A stretch of DNA of 64,000 nt. Source: Arthrobacter sp. ERGS1:01 (lineage in GTDB: Bacteria > Actinomycetota > Actinomycetes > Actinomycetales > Micrococcaceae). This document shows, in pieces, positions 29,689-39,800 of the stretch; position 1 is the first letter of the stretch, and the number at the start of each line of letters is the position of its first letter. The position numbers were made by a program, and so were the translations under genes. The stretch lies in NCBI RefSeq assembly GCF_001281315.1, contig NZ_CP012477.1, positions 620,001 through 684,000 of the forward strand. The letters run 5' to 3'. The notes beneath the pieces are model-generated. The model had not been told where the DNA came from. It worked only from the letters and a program-made list of their open reading frames with translations, and did not search any database.

Positions 29689-31142
29689 GCAAGCATGTAC
29701 AGCACGTCAGCATTGTCCCGGCAGGAGAGTCCCGTTATGAAAGAGACGCACGACGGCGGAGCGAAGGTTCGCCGTCCAGCCCACCTCAGCCTTCCCTGTG
29801 GGAACGCATCGCCCACCCTGTAGAAGACGGCACTCGGTCGCGCTCGCAGAGTGACTGGGGAAAACGGGAGCCGTCGGCGTTACGTGGACCGCACCGGCTG
29901 CGGCCTGCACCGCACAGGGCATCAACCATGACGTTTGCCGCGGCCTATCCCTTCTTGACGGAGTCGGGGCTGGGGCATGAAGGCACCTACATCGGCACCG
30001 ACGTGTTTGGTTCCGGCGCATTCTCTTACGACCCTTGGATCCTGTACGACAAAGGGGTGATCAGTGGGCCCTCCATCGTGGTGATCGGGACTGTTGGCAC
30101 AGGGAAGTCCATGTGCGGCAAATCCTTGGTCGCCCGGTCGGTGACGCTTGGCCGCAAGGCTGCGGTGGCTTCCGATCCCAAGGGGGAGTGGGTTCCTGTC
30201 GCTGAAGCATTGGGCGGGAAAGTCATTTCCGTGGGGCCGGGCAAGCCGGCTCGGGTCAACCCGCTTGATGCCGGTGCACGGTCCCAGCTGCTCTCAGACG
30301 AACAGTGGCTGGCAGTAGTCCGGCAGCGACGCCGGCATCTGTTGGTTGCCCTGGTCTCACTGATGCGGCAGGGCCAGCCCATGAACCCGGTGGAACACAC
30401 CGCACTGGACATGGCACTGACTGATGCAGTGGCGGCCAACAGCACGCCGACACTTCCCATGGTCCTGCAGTACCTGCTCAACCCGACCCCAGCGACAGTG
30501 GCACTGGTCGGGCGTGACGGTGGGACCGGCGTCGGACATTCACTGCGGCGCACCGTGGCAGGTGACCTTGAGGGCATGTTCGATGCACCATCGACGGTCG
30601 CCTTCGATGCAGATGCGCCCATCATGGTCATGGACACCTCGGCACTGATCGGGGCCTCGGAACAGGCACTGTCTCTGGCTGCTGCGTGTGGTGCGACGTG
30701 GCTGGAAGCGGCCGTGACGAATCCAGACGGTGCCAAGCGGATAGTTGTCTATGACGAGGGCTGGCGGATGCTGGCCGACCCGTACATGCTCGCCAAGATG
30801 AGCGAGCAGTGGAGGCTGGCGCGCACCTATGGGATCGCCAACCTGCTGATCATGCACAAGGTCGCTGATCTCAACGAGATTGGGGACGGCAGCAGCGGAC
30901 TGCGGCAAAAGGCGCTGGGCCTGCTGACGGAGGCGGACACCCGCATCATCTACCGGCAAAAGCACGACGCCATGAGGCTGACCAAAGACGCCCTGGGGCT
31001 CACCGAGGCCGAGTGCGAGCATGTCGAGAATCTGCCCAAGGGCATGGGGCTGTGGAAGGTTGGCAACCGCTCGTTCATTGTCGCCAACCGCATCACCACG
31101 GATGAGATGGCCGTCTTCGGCACCGACGAGGGGATGCGATGA
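29685..31142 (+). CDS. VirB4-like conjugation ATPase
   Basis: A 485-aa ATPase powering the type IV channel. It shows Walker A GTVGTGKSMCGKS, Walker B RIVVYDEGWRML and C-terminal LRQKALGLLTEADTRIIYRQ. It lacks the N-terminal domain of full VirB4 proteins, which fits the split arrangement with the preceding SCO6880-like gene. It overlaps both neighbours by 4 bases. Confidence 0.9.
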   Translation: MSKHVQHVSIVPAGESRYERDARRRSEGSPSSPPQPSLWERIAHPVEDGTRSRSQSDWGKREPSALRGPHRLRPAPHRASTMTFAAAYPFLTESGLGHEGTYIGTDVFGSGAFSYDPWILYDKGVISGPSIVVIGTVGTGKSMCGKSLVARSVTLGRKAAVASDPKGEWVPVAEALGGKVISVGPGKPARVNPLDAGARSQLLSDEQWLAVVRQRRRHLLVALVSLMRQGQPMNPVEHTALDMALTDAVAANSTPTLPMVLQYLLNPTPATVALVGRDGGTGVGHSLRRTVAGDLEGMFDAPSTVAFDADAPIMVMDTSALIGASEQALSLAAACGATWLEAAVTNPDGAKRIVVYDEGWRMLADPYMLAKMSEQWRLARTYGIANLLIMHKVADLNEIGDGSSGLRQKALGLLTEADTRIIYRQKHDAMRLTKDALGLTEAECEHVENLPKGMGLWKVGNRSFIVANRITTDEMAVFGTDEGMR

Positions 31143-32950
31143 TGACGCGCCGATTCGATGACGGCAACCCCCTCCTGAGTGCCGCACTGATAGCTTCTGC
31201 CGCCTACCTGGGATTCTGCTTCTTCGTCCAAAGCGCCGCAGCCGCAGTGGTCGGCTGGGAATGCCACGCCGCCGCGTCCTGGACGTTCAGCCCCTCCGCC
31301 GGAATCGGGATGTTCGCAGGACAGCTGAAGTGGATTGTAGATCCGCCCGGCCAATGCTCCGTCAACATCGGATCTGTGTGGCTGATCGTCGCCCCCGCGC
31401 TCGCAGTTCTGGTGATTCTTGTGGCGGCCGGATATTTCCTGTGGCGTGTGTGGCGGCAATCCGGGTCATGGTTGAGAAAGGACATTCTCAGCCGTGACGG
31501 TGTCGCCCGCCGGGCAGAAGTGGTGCGTGACTTTGGCGCGCGGGCCGTTGTGAAGAGAGGGAAGTTCACCCGACCGGGACTGGCAAAGCCTCGGATTGAG
31601 GAAGTCTCCTGGACCGTTGGCCGGTCACGAGGGGCGACTGTCCATGTGTCCACGGAAGAATCCATGGTCATTCAGGGCGCGCCGCGCTCCGGCAAAGGCT
31701 TGTACGTGATCATCAATGCCATTCTGGATGCACCCGGGGCGGTCGTTACTACTTCCACCAGGGCCGACAACCTCGTTGTGACCATGAGGGCGCGGGCCTC
31801 TGGGGGACGTCCGGTGACGGTGTTTGACCCGCAAGGCATGTCGGGACTGCCCACAACGCTGCGGTGGTCGCCGGTCCGAGGCTGCGAAGACCCAGACATA
31901 GCCACCCGCCGGGCCTTGGTCATCACGGCGGACACTGAATTCAAGGGAGAGAACGCCGCGTGGCAGAAACGCGCCGTCATCGTCCTTCAATGTCTGTTGC
32001 ACGCAGCGGCACTGTCCGGAGACGGCGTGAGGGTATTCCGACGGTGGTCATCCAGCCCGATTTTGGCCATGGAAGCACTTGCGTTTCTGGACCGGCCGGA
32101 AGCCGCACTGGGCTGGCAAGCCGATCTCCTGGGAATTATCGACGATGACCCCCGCAACACGTCCAACTCGTGGATCGGGGTCAGCGCCGCCGTCGCGCCT
32201 CTGTCATCGCCGAAGGTCCTGGCAGCGCTTGACCCGCACGGCGAGGCAGAGCAGTTCGACCCGAAGGAATTCATTCGGCAACGAGGCACGCTGTACCTGA
32301 TCGGCACCAAGTCGGGCGCTGCTGCTGCCGGGCCCTATCTTTCCGCGTTGATTGACGACATTGACTATGCAGCCAGGGAGATGGCCTTTGTCGCGCCGGG
32401 CGGCCGGCTCGACCCGCCGCTCTCCCTGATTCTGGATGAGATAGCGAACCTTTCGCCTTGGCCAGGCCTGCCGGTGGTGCTATCCGACGGCGGCGGGATC
32501 GGCATTTCCACCATCGTGGTTCTCCAATCCCTGTCCCAGGCACGTTCTGGCTGGTCGATTGACGAAGCAGCAACCATCTGGGACGCGGCAATCATCAAGG
32601 TCATCTTCGGTGGCGGGTCCGACGAGCGGGACCTGCGTGCCCTGGCTGGATTGATTGGCGAACGGAGCACCACGGTCAACACCCGTTCCTGGTCATCCCA
32701 GGGGCGGCAGGACGGTGAGCAAATCAGAGAGTCGCCGGTCATCCCTCTGCATGAGATCCGGCGGCTTCCGGCAGGAACGGCAATCATGCTTGGCCGGCGC
32801 ACCCGCCCCATCCTGCTGGATCTGACGGAATGGCACAAGCGTAAAGACGCCGCTCAACTGGGCGTCTCGAAGGAAGAAACAGAACGCGAGCTCGCAGCCG
32901 GCCACCGGCTTCGGCAGGCAGCAAGCCTGAACACCGATCTGGAAAGTTGA
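31139..32950 (+). CDS. VirD4/TraG-like type IV coupling protein
   Basis: A 603-aa protein linking the relaxase-DNA complex to the channel. It has two N-terminal transmembrane segments (about 10-35 and 80-102), Walker A QGAPRSGKG, Walker B LSLILDEIANL and a TraM-recognition-like C-terminal part (IGISTIVVLQSLSQARSGW). It is the last of four overlapping transfer genes and thus co-translated with them. Confidence 0.9.
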   Translation: MMTRRFDDGNPLLSAALIASAAYLGFCFFVQSAAAAVVGWECHAAASWTFSPSAGIGMFAGQLKWIVDPPGQCSVNIGSVWLIVAPALAVLVILVAAGYFLWRVWRQSGSWLRKDILSRDGVARRAEVVRDFGARAVVKRGKFTRPGLAKPRIEEVSWTVGRSRGATVHVSTEESMVIQGAPRSGKGLYVIINAILDAPGAVVTTSTRADNLVVTMRARASGGRPVTVFDPQGMSGLPTTLRWSPVRGCEDPDIATRRALVITADTEFKGENAAWQKRAVIVLQCLLHAAALSGDGVRVFRRWSSSPILAMEALAFLDRPEAALGWQADLLGIIDDDPRNTSNSWIGVSAAVAPLSSPKVLAALDPHGEAEQFDPKEFIRQRGTLYLIGTKSGAAAAGPYLSALIDDIDYAAREMAFVAPGGRLDPPLSLILDEIANLSPWPGLPVVLSDGGGIGISTIVVLQSLSQARSGWSIDEAATIWDAAIIKVIFGGGSDERDLRALAGLIGERSTTVNTRSWSSQGRQDGEQIRESPVIPLHEIRRLPAGTAIMLGRRTRPILLDLTEWHKRKDAAQLGVSKEETERELAAGHRLRQAASLNTDLES

Positions 32951-32962
32951 GAGGAGACAACC

Positions 32963-33448
32963 ATGGACGAGGAAGAATCCTTTGAATACACGGTAGGCGG
33001 GGGAGCGGAGGACGAGTTTGCTGCGATGCTGTTCGGCTCCACCGAAGGCAGGCGCTCAGGCCGTCTTCCCGTGACCTACCGGTGGCGGGACATGGACCCG
33101 CGCACGGCAGAAGCGGTTTGGAAGCACCTGGGCCATTGGGTCCAATGGCTCGTGGACACTTACCATCTGCCCACCTCCGTGATCCCGGACTGCTGGTGGA
33201 AGCACAGCGACATCGTTGCCGAGCTCTATGGGCTTCAACGCGCTGAGCAGGCCTCCTACACCGAGGACGACGGCGGGTTCGGTCCCATCACGTTCCACGA
33301 GCGGCTCACGTCCAGCATCGATCGCATGCGTGAACACACCAGAACGGCGGGATGCGTGGGGCTTCAGGCGCACAGGGATCCTGCACGCAGGACACTGCCT
33401 TCGGATGGACCTGGGCGCCCCAACTGGGCTCCGGATTCAGACGGTTGA
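32963..33448 (+). CDS. DUF4913-like protein
   Basis: A 161-aa soluble protein whose core (TYRWRDMDPRTAEAVWKHLG, then HWVQWLVDTYHL and VIPDCWWKHSDIVAELYGL) matches the DUF4913 pattern of conserved Trp residues found in actinobacterial plasmids and ICEs. A good GAGGAG ribosome-binding site lies upstream. Function unknown. It follows the coupling protein by 12 bases and belongs to the same operon. Confidence 0.7.
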   Translation: MDEEESFEYTVGGGAEDEFAAMLFGSTEGRRSGRLPVTYRWRDMDPRTAEAVWKHLGHWVQWLVDTYHLPTSVIPDCWWKHSDIVAELYGLQRAEQASYTEDDGGFGPITFHERLTSSIDRMREHTRTAGCVGLQAHRDPARRTLPSDGPGRPNWAPDSDG

Positions 33449-33538
33449 GGTTTCAACATGCTGTTCAGCGCTCTCGGCACCATGAACAAGTATCCGGTGC
33501 AAAAGAACCAAGCGGATGTGATTGTGGAGGTAGTGGCA

Positions 33539-34696
33539 ATGAGTGCAGAATCGTTGGAATCCGATATTGATCTTGGCAGAGGTGTTGCGGAGCCCCACAT
33601 AGCGCCACCACCAAGCCATCTGGCACCGGCAGAACGAGTCGAAGCGCTGACACAGGGGCTCGTCGATCTGCTGGACCAAGCCGTCAACGAGCCATGGAGA
33701 TGGCAAAAACTCCTCGACAACTCGGCCACCCTGTGGCGCTACTCCGGCGGCAACGCGGCCATGCTCATGGCCCAGATGCAGGAACGCGGCAAGGAACCAC
33801 CCACGTTGGTAGCAGGCTACAAAGAATGGCAACGGCACGGACGCTATGTGCTCAAGGGCGAACACGCCCTCTGGGTCATCGCACCGATCACCGCCAGGGC
33901 AGACACAAACACAGATGTTGAGGCGGCGGGGCCGCAAACATCCGCTGCGCTGGGTGAGCTTACGGACCGTAGCCGGATTCGCATCGTCGGCTGGCGGGGC
34001 CAGGCAGTCTTCGACGTGTCCCAGACCGAGGGCGAGCCACTGCTGGTACCACGCGGCAACGCCAAACATGCAGTGGATCCGGGTGCCGACCACGAAGAAT
34101 TGTGGGCATCATTGGTCGAGATCGCAGGAAGCCGCGGATTCGCCGTGGAACTATCTGACAGCCAACATTCTCTGGCCAGTGGCTACACGAACTTCACATC
34201 GCACCAAATCTGCGTCGGGGAATGGATTGAACTGGATGACAGGCTGGCCGTGCTCGCTCACGAACTCGGCCACGTCATGCTCCACGGCCCCGATGATGCT
34301 CTCGGCCGGCTTTACGGCAGCAGCGCCGAACACCGTGGACTTGCCGAGGTCGAAGCGGAATCGGTCGCGTACACCGTGCTGAAGGCTCACGGCATTGACC
34401 GAGGACCCCAATCCTCCAGCTACCTGGCTGGATGGGCCGACGCCGTCATCGCCGCTGAAGCCGACTCAATCGTTTCGCCAACAGCCGGATGCAAGCTGTT
34501 ATCTCGGACCGACATCGCCAAATCGGTCCTCGGCCGTGTGACCTCAGCTTCGAAAAGTATTGTGGAAGGCACTGGCGCGCCCGGATGCGGCGGCCGTTTA
34601 TCTGGTATCAACGCGCAACCAAGCCTAAAAATTGATGCGACCTCGGCTCGAGGTCTGGGACCAACGGGTAAAGCCTTCGGACTCCCGTCTTACTGA
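33539..34696 (+). CDS. ArdC-like antirestriction protein (ssDNA-binding domain plus metalloprotease domain)
   Basis: A 385-aa protein. The N-terminal ArdC domain (about 35-120, WRYSGGNAAMLMAQM and GYKEWQRHGRYVLKGEHALW) binds single-stranded DNA in known members. The C-terminal domain has the zinc-peptidase motif HELGH (241-245) and a downstream Glu-rich LAEVEAESVAY. ArdC proteins protect incoming conjugative DNA from restriction, which suits this position at the end of the transfer operon. ATG 33539 has GGAGG 8 bases upstream and is preferred to in-frame ATGs at 33458 and 33482. Confidence 0.85.
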   Translation: MSAESLESDIDLGRGVAEPHIAPPPSHLAPAERVEALTQGLVDLLDQAVNEPWRWQKLLDNSATLWRYSGGNAAMLMAQMQERGKEPPTLVAGYKEWQRHGRYVLKGEHALWVIAPITARADTNTDVEAAGPQTSAALGELTDRSRIRIVGWRGQAVFDVSQTEGEPLLVPRGNAKHAVDPGADHEELWASLVEIAGSRGFAVELSDSQHSLASGYTNFTSHQICVGEWIELDDRLAVLAHELGHVMLHGPDDALGRLYGSSAEHRGLAEVEAESVAYTVLKAHGIDRGPQSSSYLAGWADAVIAAEADSIVSPTAGCKLLSRTDIAKSVLGRVTSASKSIVEGTGAPGCGGRLSGINAQPSLKIDATSARGLGPTGKAFGLPSY

Positions 34697-34707
34697 TTGA
34701 GCGATTG

Positions 34708-36162
34708 TCAGTTCTCTCTGTCTTTCCCTTCGAGGTTTTCGTTGCCTTCGACCCGCCGAAGCAGCCGCTCGGCGATTCCGATCGACACCTTGTCGCTCAT
34801 GGAACGTGCACGCCCCATAGCCTCGGTGCCGAAGCGCTTGGTGGCGTCTACCCCGTCGGTTCCGGTATCACGTACTTTTCCAGTGGTGGTCTTGGCTAGG
34901 CCGAGTGCGTCATTGCTGAGACGTCTGGTTGCTTCAACGCCGTCGGAGCCAGTTTCAATGACCTTGTCACGAGCGTCTGCTGCTGCCTCTACCCAAGTCT
35001 TGGCCTGGACGGATTGCCGGCCACCGTCAATGCCCAGACAGTTGTGGAACTCGTTCAGGGCAAGTTCAACCTTGTTGCTGGAGTGCACCACGGAACGTGC
35101 AGTTGTTGGGTGAAGGAGGACCTTGGTGTTAGCCCATCCAGCGGCATCATTCATCCGCGCCAACAATTGCTCTGTTCTCAATGTGATTTGCTCAAGCCGG
35201 TTCTGCCGAGCAATGCGGAGCCCGTTTCGGTGACTTTCCAACTCCTCAGGAGACGCATCCAGTATTCGGTCCAGTTCAAGGACGGCGAGGGAATCATAGA
35301 GTTGGAAGCAACGGGCCAGCACGGCAATCCACTCTCGTGCCTTGGGCTCCGTTTCCTGAGCAAGTTTTGCTACATCACTGACCTTGGACTTTTTCTCCAG
35401 CTTTTCCGCGAGTGCATCCAGCTGAAGCAGGGCGTACATCTGGGTGCTGGCAACAGTCTGTGAGGAACCCTGAACTTTGGACCATGTAACCTCGGATACG
35501 CGCCCTACCGCATCGCGCGTGGTAATTGCGTCATCCACCACCAACCCGACGCCGATCATCTCGGCTAGGACGGCGTCTTTTTGGGCGCGAAGGATGTCAT
35601 CTACTTTTTCATCGATGAGTGCCAAATAGTCGGTGATTTCATCCATTGATTGCTGCATGGCGGCTTGGGACATCAGGCCTGCAATGCTGGTAAGGGCTGC
35701 AGGGTTTGTGAGGAGGCCTGACGGGGCCTTAGTTATTTCAAGGATGCCGGAGATCTTTCCGTTCTTCATGAGGACGGTACGGCTGAAGGCTGCTTCCGAG
35801 CCTTTCATCAGCTCAGTGGTCTTGAGCGCTTTGGCGGATTTTTCGGTCAGTTCGACCCATCGGCCGGCGTTCGCAGCGATCTCAGATCCAGCATGCAGGG
35901 CTCCGGCGCCGGCGCCTATTGCCGCACTCAGACGGGTTAATCCGAGGTCTCGGGCTCCCAAGCCTTCAGAAGCAAGAAAGCGGTCGATTGCCGCCGGATC
36001 GCCAATGAGCGCCACGCCATCTTCATCTCCAACAAGCTCGATCGCATCATCCACTGCAGTCTCCTCTAGCACCGTGAGGATCGCTCCCTCAAAGTGGCTG
36101 GAACTACTCCCAACCGGCGCAATACGCTGCACCACAATCAGCATATGGCAAGGGCCGGACAT
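34708..36162 (-). CDS. Unrecognised protein with C-terminal GxDGVxAT repeats
   Basis: A 484-aa protein of no recognised family. The N-terminal half is Ala/Gly-rich and may contain an amphipathic or membrane-associated stretch (LTSIAGLMSQAAMQQSMDEI). The middle is strongly helical and charged. The C-terminus holds a tandem motif, GSDGVEATRRL and GTDGVDATKRF, 22 residues apart. It points against the transfer operon and towards ardC, whose 3' end is 11 bases away. A toxin or surface role is conceivable but not supported. The start could also be GTG 36165 or ATG 36144. Confidence 0.7.
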   Translation of the reverse strand: MSGPCHMLIVVQRIAPVGSSSSHFEGAILTVLEETAVDDAIELVGDEDGVALIGDPAAIDRFLASEGLGARDLGLTRLSAAIGAGAGALHAGSEIAANAGRWVELTEKSAKALKTTELMKGSEAAFSRTVLMKNGKISGILEITKAPSGLLTNPAALTSIAGLMSQAAMQQSMDEITDYLALIDEKVDDILRAQKDAVLAEMIGVGLVVDDAITTRDAVGRVSEVTWSKVQGSSQTVASTQMYALLQLDALAEKLEKKSKVSDVAKLAQETEPKAREWIAVLARCFQLYDSLAVLELDRILDASPEELESHRNGLRIARQNRLEQITLRTEQLLARMNDAAGWANTKVLLHPTTARSVVHSSNKVELALNEFHNCLGIDGGRQSVQAKTWVEAAADARDKVIETGSDGVEATRRLSNDALGLAKTTTGKVRDTGTDGVDATKRFGTEAMGRARSMSDKVSIGIAERLLRRVEGNENLEGKDREN

Positions 36163-36291
36163 CACCTCGGTCCGGCGGATTGAGTGAGAGATTGAGCCTG
36201 CATTGGAATCGCACCAAAATGGGCAATGTAGCCACGGATGCTCAGGCCGGGATGTTCGAAGCGCGGTCCAACTGTTGCAGGTAGAGCTTCA

Positions 36292-36810
36292 TCACCAGTC
36301 CACCATTGGCGCGATGGCTCTGCAGTCCGATTCGGCGATCCTGTAGGTCGGCGGCCAAGGCTGGCCAATGTGGACCTGCCCAGGGTCGGGTGTGATGAGT
36401 ATGACCGATCCTGGCCAATATGTTCCGCCTTTTCCCTCGATCCAGGCCGGTTGCGTGTAGCCGAACTGGCTCCAATTGATGGTTGCCCAAGCACCTGTGG
36501 GTTGTACTTCTTGGACACTGAGGACTGTGACTTCGGTGGTTGTTCCGCCAGCGAGGCGAACGTCCTCAAACTGCTGCCACATACGTTGTGCGTTTACATC
36601 CCAGACCCGAGCACGGCGGACTTTGAGCACCCACCTAAGGGCCAGAACTGCAAAGATTACGACGAATAGCGTAGCGATTGTTATCAGCCACGGCGGCGCT
36701 GGCCAGTTGGCGATAGTTGCCGGAACAATGTATAGCGCACACAGACCAATCAGAACGCTCCAGATGACGAGGGGCGCCGAGGCGACTGATGGCCTGATCA
36801 TTGGGTTCAT
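36292..36810 (-). CDS. Two-helix membrane protein of unknown function
   Basis: A 172-aa protein with two transmembrane helices near the N-terminus (about 12-32, APLVIWSVLIGLCALYIV, and about 38-58, WLITIATLFVVIFAVLAL). A soluble beta-rich domain of about 100 residues follows, with conserved-looking PDPGQVHIGQPWPP. ATG 36810 has GGAAG upstream. It lies 29 bases after the relaxase gene on the same strand, so it is probably in its operon. Confidence 0.65.
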   Translation of the reverse strand: MNPMIRPSVASAPLVIWSVLIGLCALYIVPATIANWPAPPWLITIATLFVVIFAVLALRWVLKVRRARVWDVNAQRMWQQFEDVRLAGGTTTEVTVLSVQEVQPTGAWATINWSQFGYTQPAWIEGKGGTYWPGSVILITPDPGQVHIGQPWPPTYRIAESDCRAIAPMVDW

Positions 36811-36839
36811 GACCGTACGACTTCCTTTCGACTTCCAGC

Positions 36840-39800
36840 TTAGAGCGTGGGCCCGACAGGGATAAGGGGCTGATGCACAATTGGTGCGGGCAATGCGGGC
36901 GCACCCTCCACCAACGAACTGGACGCGCTTTCGATCAGCAACTGAATCCGCCGTTGCAGGGACTCCCGCTGCACTGATTGTTCCCATTCATAACTAGCTG
37001 GAACCGGGCCAAGAGGATCCGAGGACGTAGTGATTTCCCAACGGTCACGGAAGATTGCCACATCGCTGACAGCCGCAGCCCATCGTTCGAGCTTGACCGC
37101 AGGCCCGAGGGTTGTTTCCAGTTGATGGAGCCACGGAGCCCCACCGCTCAGCGCTTCCCTGGCCACTCGGTCCCGGCGATTGATCGTGCGGACGCGTACC
37201 TGGCTGATCATGTCTGCAAGATCGGTACGCTCGGTGAAAAGAGTCTCGTCAAGGACGTCCGGAGGACCCTTCAAGGTGCCGTTGCTGGCTATCTGGCGCA
37301 GGCGTACATGAAGGACTGCCATGTGGTCCTGGGCGTCGCCAGGATGCCTCAGGGTGCCTTCCAGAGCTCGCTGGGCGCCAGTTGGATTACTGGCCATCGT
37401 GTGCCGCCAGGCGGCAACCCCAGCGCCCCAGGACGGCGACTCCTGTAGGTGAGTGACGACGTCGGGCATCACCTTGGCGATGGCCAACACCAGGTTTTCA
37501 GAGGCGGCAACCTGTGCGAGATAGTCGTACTCGGTGGCAAGCCGTTGGAGGGTGTCGCCCTTGGCGATTTCTGCCACTCGCACCTCGTGGGCAGTGCGCT
37601 CGGCTCCTTCAGCGGCCAGGACTTCGCCGAGGATTTGTCGCCAGTCCGTGGTCGGCCAGCCCGTCTGTGGTTCGTCGAGGGCCGGATTAGTCTCGCACAC
37701 ATAGGCGATGTTGCTGTTGCGGCCGCGGGTCATGCCGACGTAGAACAGCTCGCGGGTGAGGCAGCCTTGCGTCAGGACAATGTGGCTCGTGTCCACGGTA
37801 ATGCCCTGGGCGCGGTGTGCGGTGGTTGCGTATCCGAGTTCGGCGGAGGTGCCGAGGTACCCCTGGTTGAGTCTGATGGTGGCTCCGGTGTCCACTCGGA
37901 GGGCGGTGACGCTGCCGTCCCTGTGCGGCCGCTTGGTGATGCTCAGGAGGGTGCCGTTGCGCAGATATTCGCCGTTGCTGTCGATCATCACGCGGTTGTT
38001 CTTGCGGGCGATGATGGTGTCGCCGCGCCCGGCGGTCAGGCCGTCGGCGAGGGTGACGGTGTGTTCGGCATCGACGCGGCCCGATTCAACGAGATCGGCG
38101 TGGGCTCGCTCATTGAGGGTGGTAACGGTGTCGTTGTCTGGGGCGATGAGGATGGATGACTTGCCGGAACGAAGGTCGGCGGACCATCCTCGGTAAGCAT
38201 TCTCAACTATGTCCGTGTAGTCGCCGTGCTGGATGCGTTCTTGTGCGGTGTAGAGGTCGACGGCATCGATGTTGCCTTCTCGCAGTTGGAGCGATGCCGG
38301 GCCCTCCCAACTGTGGGTGAAGCGGTGGATGGTGGTGAGCTCCACGGCCTTGCCGTCTCGGTGCAGCCAGCCGAGCATGCCGCCGGCGTCAATTGCGTCG
38401 AGCTGGGCGGGATCGCCCACCAGCAGGAGTTTGGCACCTGCGTCTCGGGCCTGGAGGACAAGGCCTGCGAGTTGGATGGTGGAGATCATGGACGCTTCGT
38501 CGATGATGACGAGCTGGTCTTTTATGAACTTCCAGAGGGACTGCTGGACGGACAGCGCTGCCAGTTGTGCTGCAACGGCTGTGTGGCTGGTTTGTGGCAT
38601 TGATTCAAGTGTGTGGAATCGGTCGGCACGGTTGCTCGCTCCTCGTCCAACGCTTTCATAGAGCCACTTGGCGACGTTCTCCGCAGTGATACCGAGTTCC
38701 TTTGCCAGGACTTCTGCGCTGGCTGCGGCCGGGGCAAGTCCGACGACGGTGCCCTCACCATGGGCTTGTTCCCACACGGCCTTGATGGCAGCCATGGTGG
38801 TCGTTTTTCCAGATCCGGCGGGGCCAACGATGGCGTCCAGCCTGTTGCAGCTGGACAACACGCATTCCGCTGCGGCGAGCTGGTCCGGGGCGAGCCCGTA
38901 GCTGGCCCGGTGGCGGTAGCTGGCGAGTCTGTCCCTTGACGCAGCAACTTGGACGGAGGGCCCGTCGGCGTCGTCCCTTGCGTCCACGACGAATCGTTCG
39001 TTGGCCAGGGTGTTGGCATCGGTGTAGAGGCGGGCGCCGTGGAAGTCAAAGACTGATTGGCCAGCGTATGCCAGATCGTGTGCAGCACTCGCAGGAAGTC
39101 TGTAGCGGGTGTCGTTGAGCGACACAGATTGGGATTCGGCCGCTGCGGTGACCGAATCGATGAGTCGGCGGCGATCCTCGAGGGATTCGCAGCGGATGCC
39201 GGCGCAGATGCGTTCGGCCTCGGCAAGGAGGTTCCAGCGGTTCCACGTTGACCTGCGCTGGGCGACTCCATCCCTGACCATGGCGGCGACCGCATCATTC
39301 CATTCCACGGAGACATCTGAATATCTGACGGGGCGTTGCCTGGATCGTTGGATCGTATTCTCGACGACGGCCCGTGGGTTTTGTCCCGTGGCGAGGGCGC
39401 GTTGTTGCCATCCTGCACGCAGTTCTGTTAGCGGCCTTGGCGATTCGTCCTTGGGCTGTCGGGTCGACAGCGTGGCAATCTGTCGGAGCTTGATGATGGT
39501 GGTGGCACTGGGCCGTTTGCCGTGCTCGCTGACCCAGTCCTGGGTAAGCCTGTCTGTTTCAGCGTCGATGAGTCTGGTCCGAATGGAAAACTCCTGGATG
39601 AGTTCGTGGTCGATTCCGGTCAATTCGAGACCTGAGTTGCGCCCCATGTCCGTGGGAGACCGGAAGTCTGCCTCTGTGCCGAGAACTCGCTTGAGTTCGT
39701 CCAGAAGCAGCCCGTTGTAATGTTCGCTTGCGGCAACGACAGCTTTGTAGAGCGTTCGGGAGTCGACGGTCGTCCACGCACCGTCACTACGGCGTTGAAC

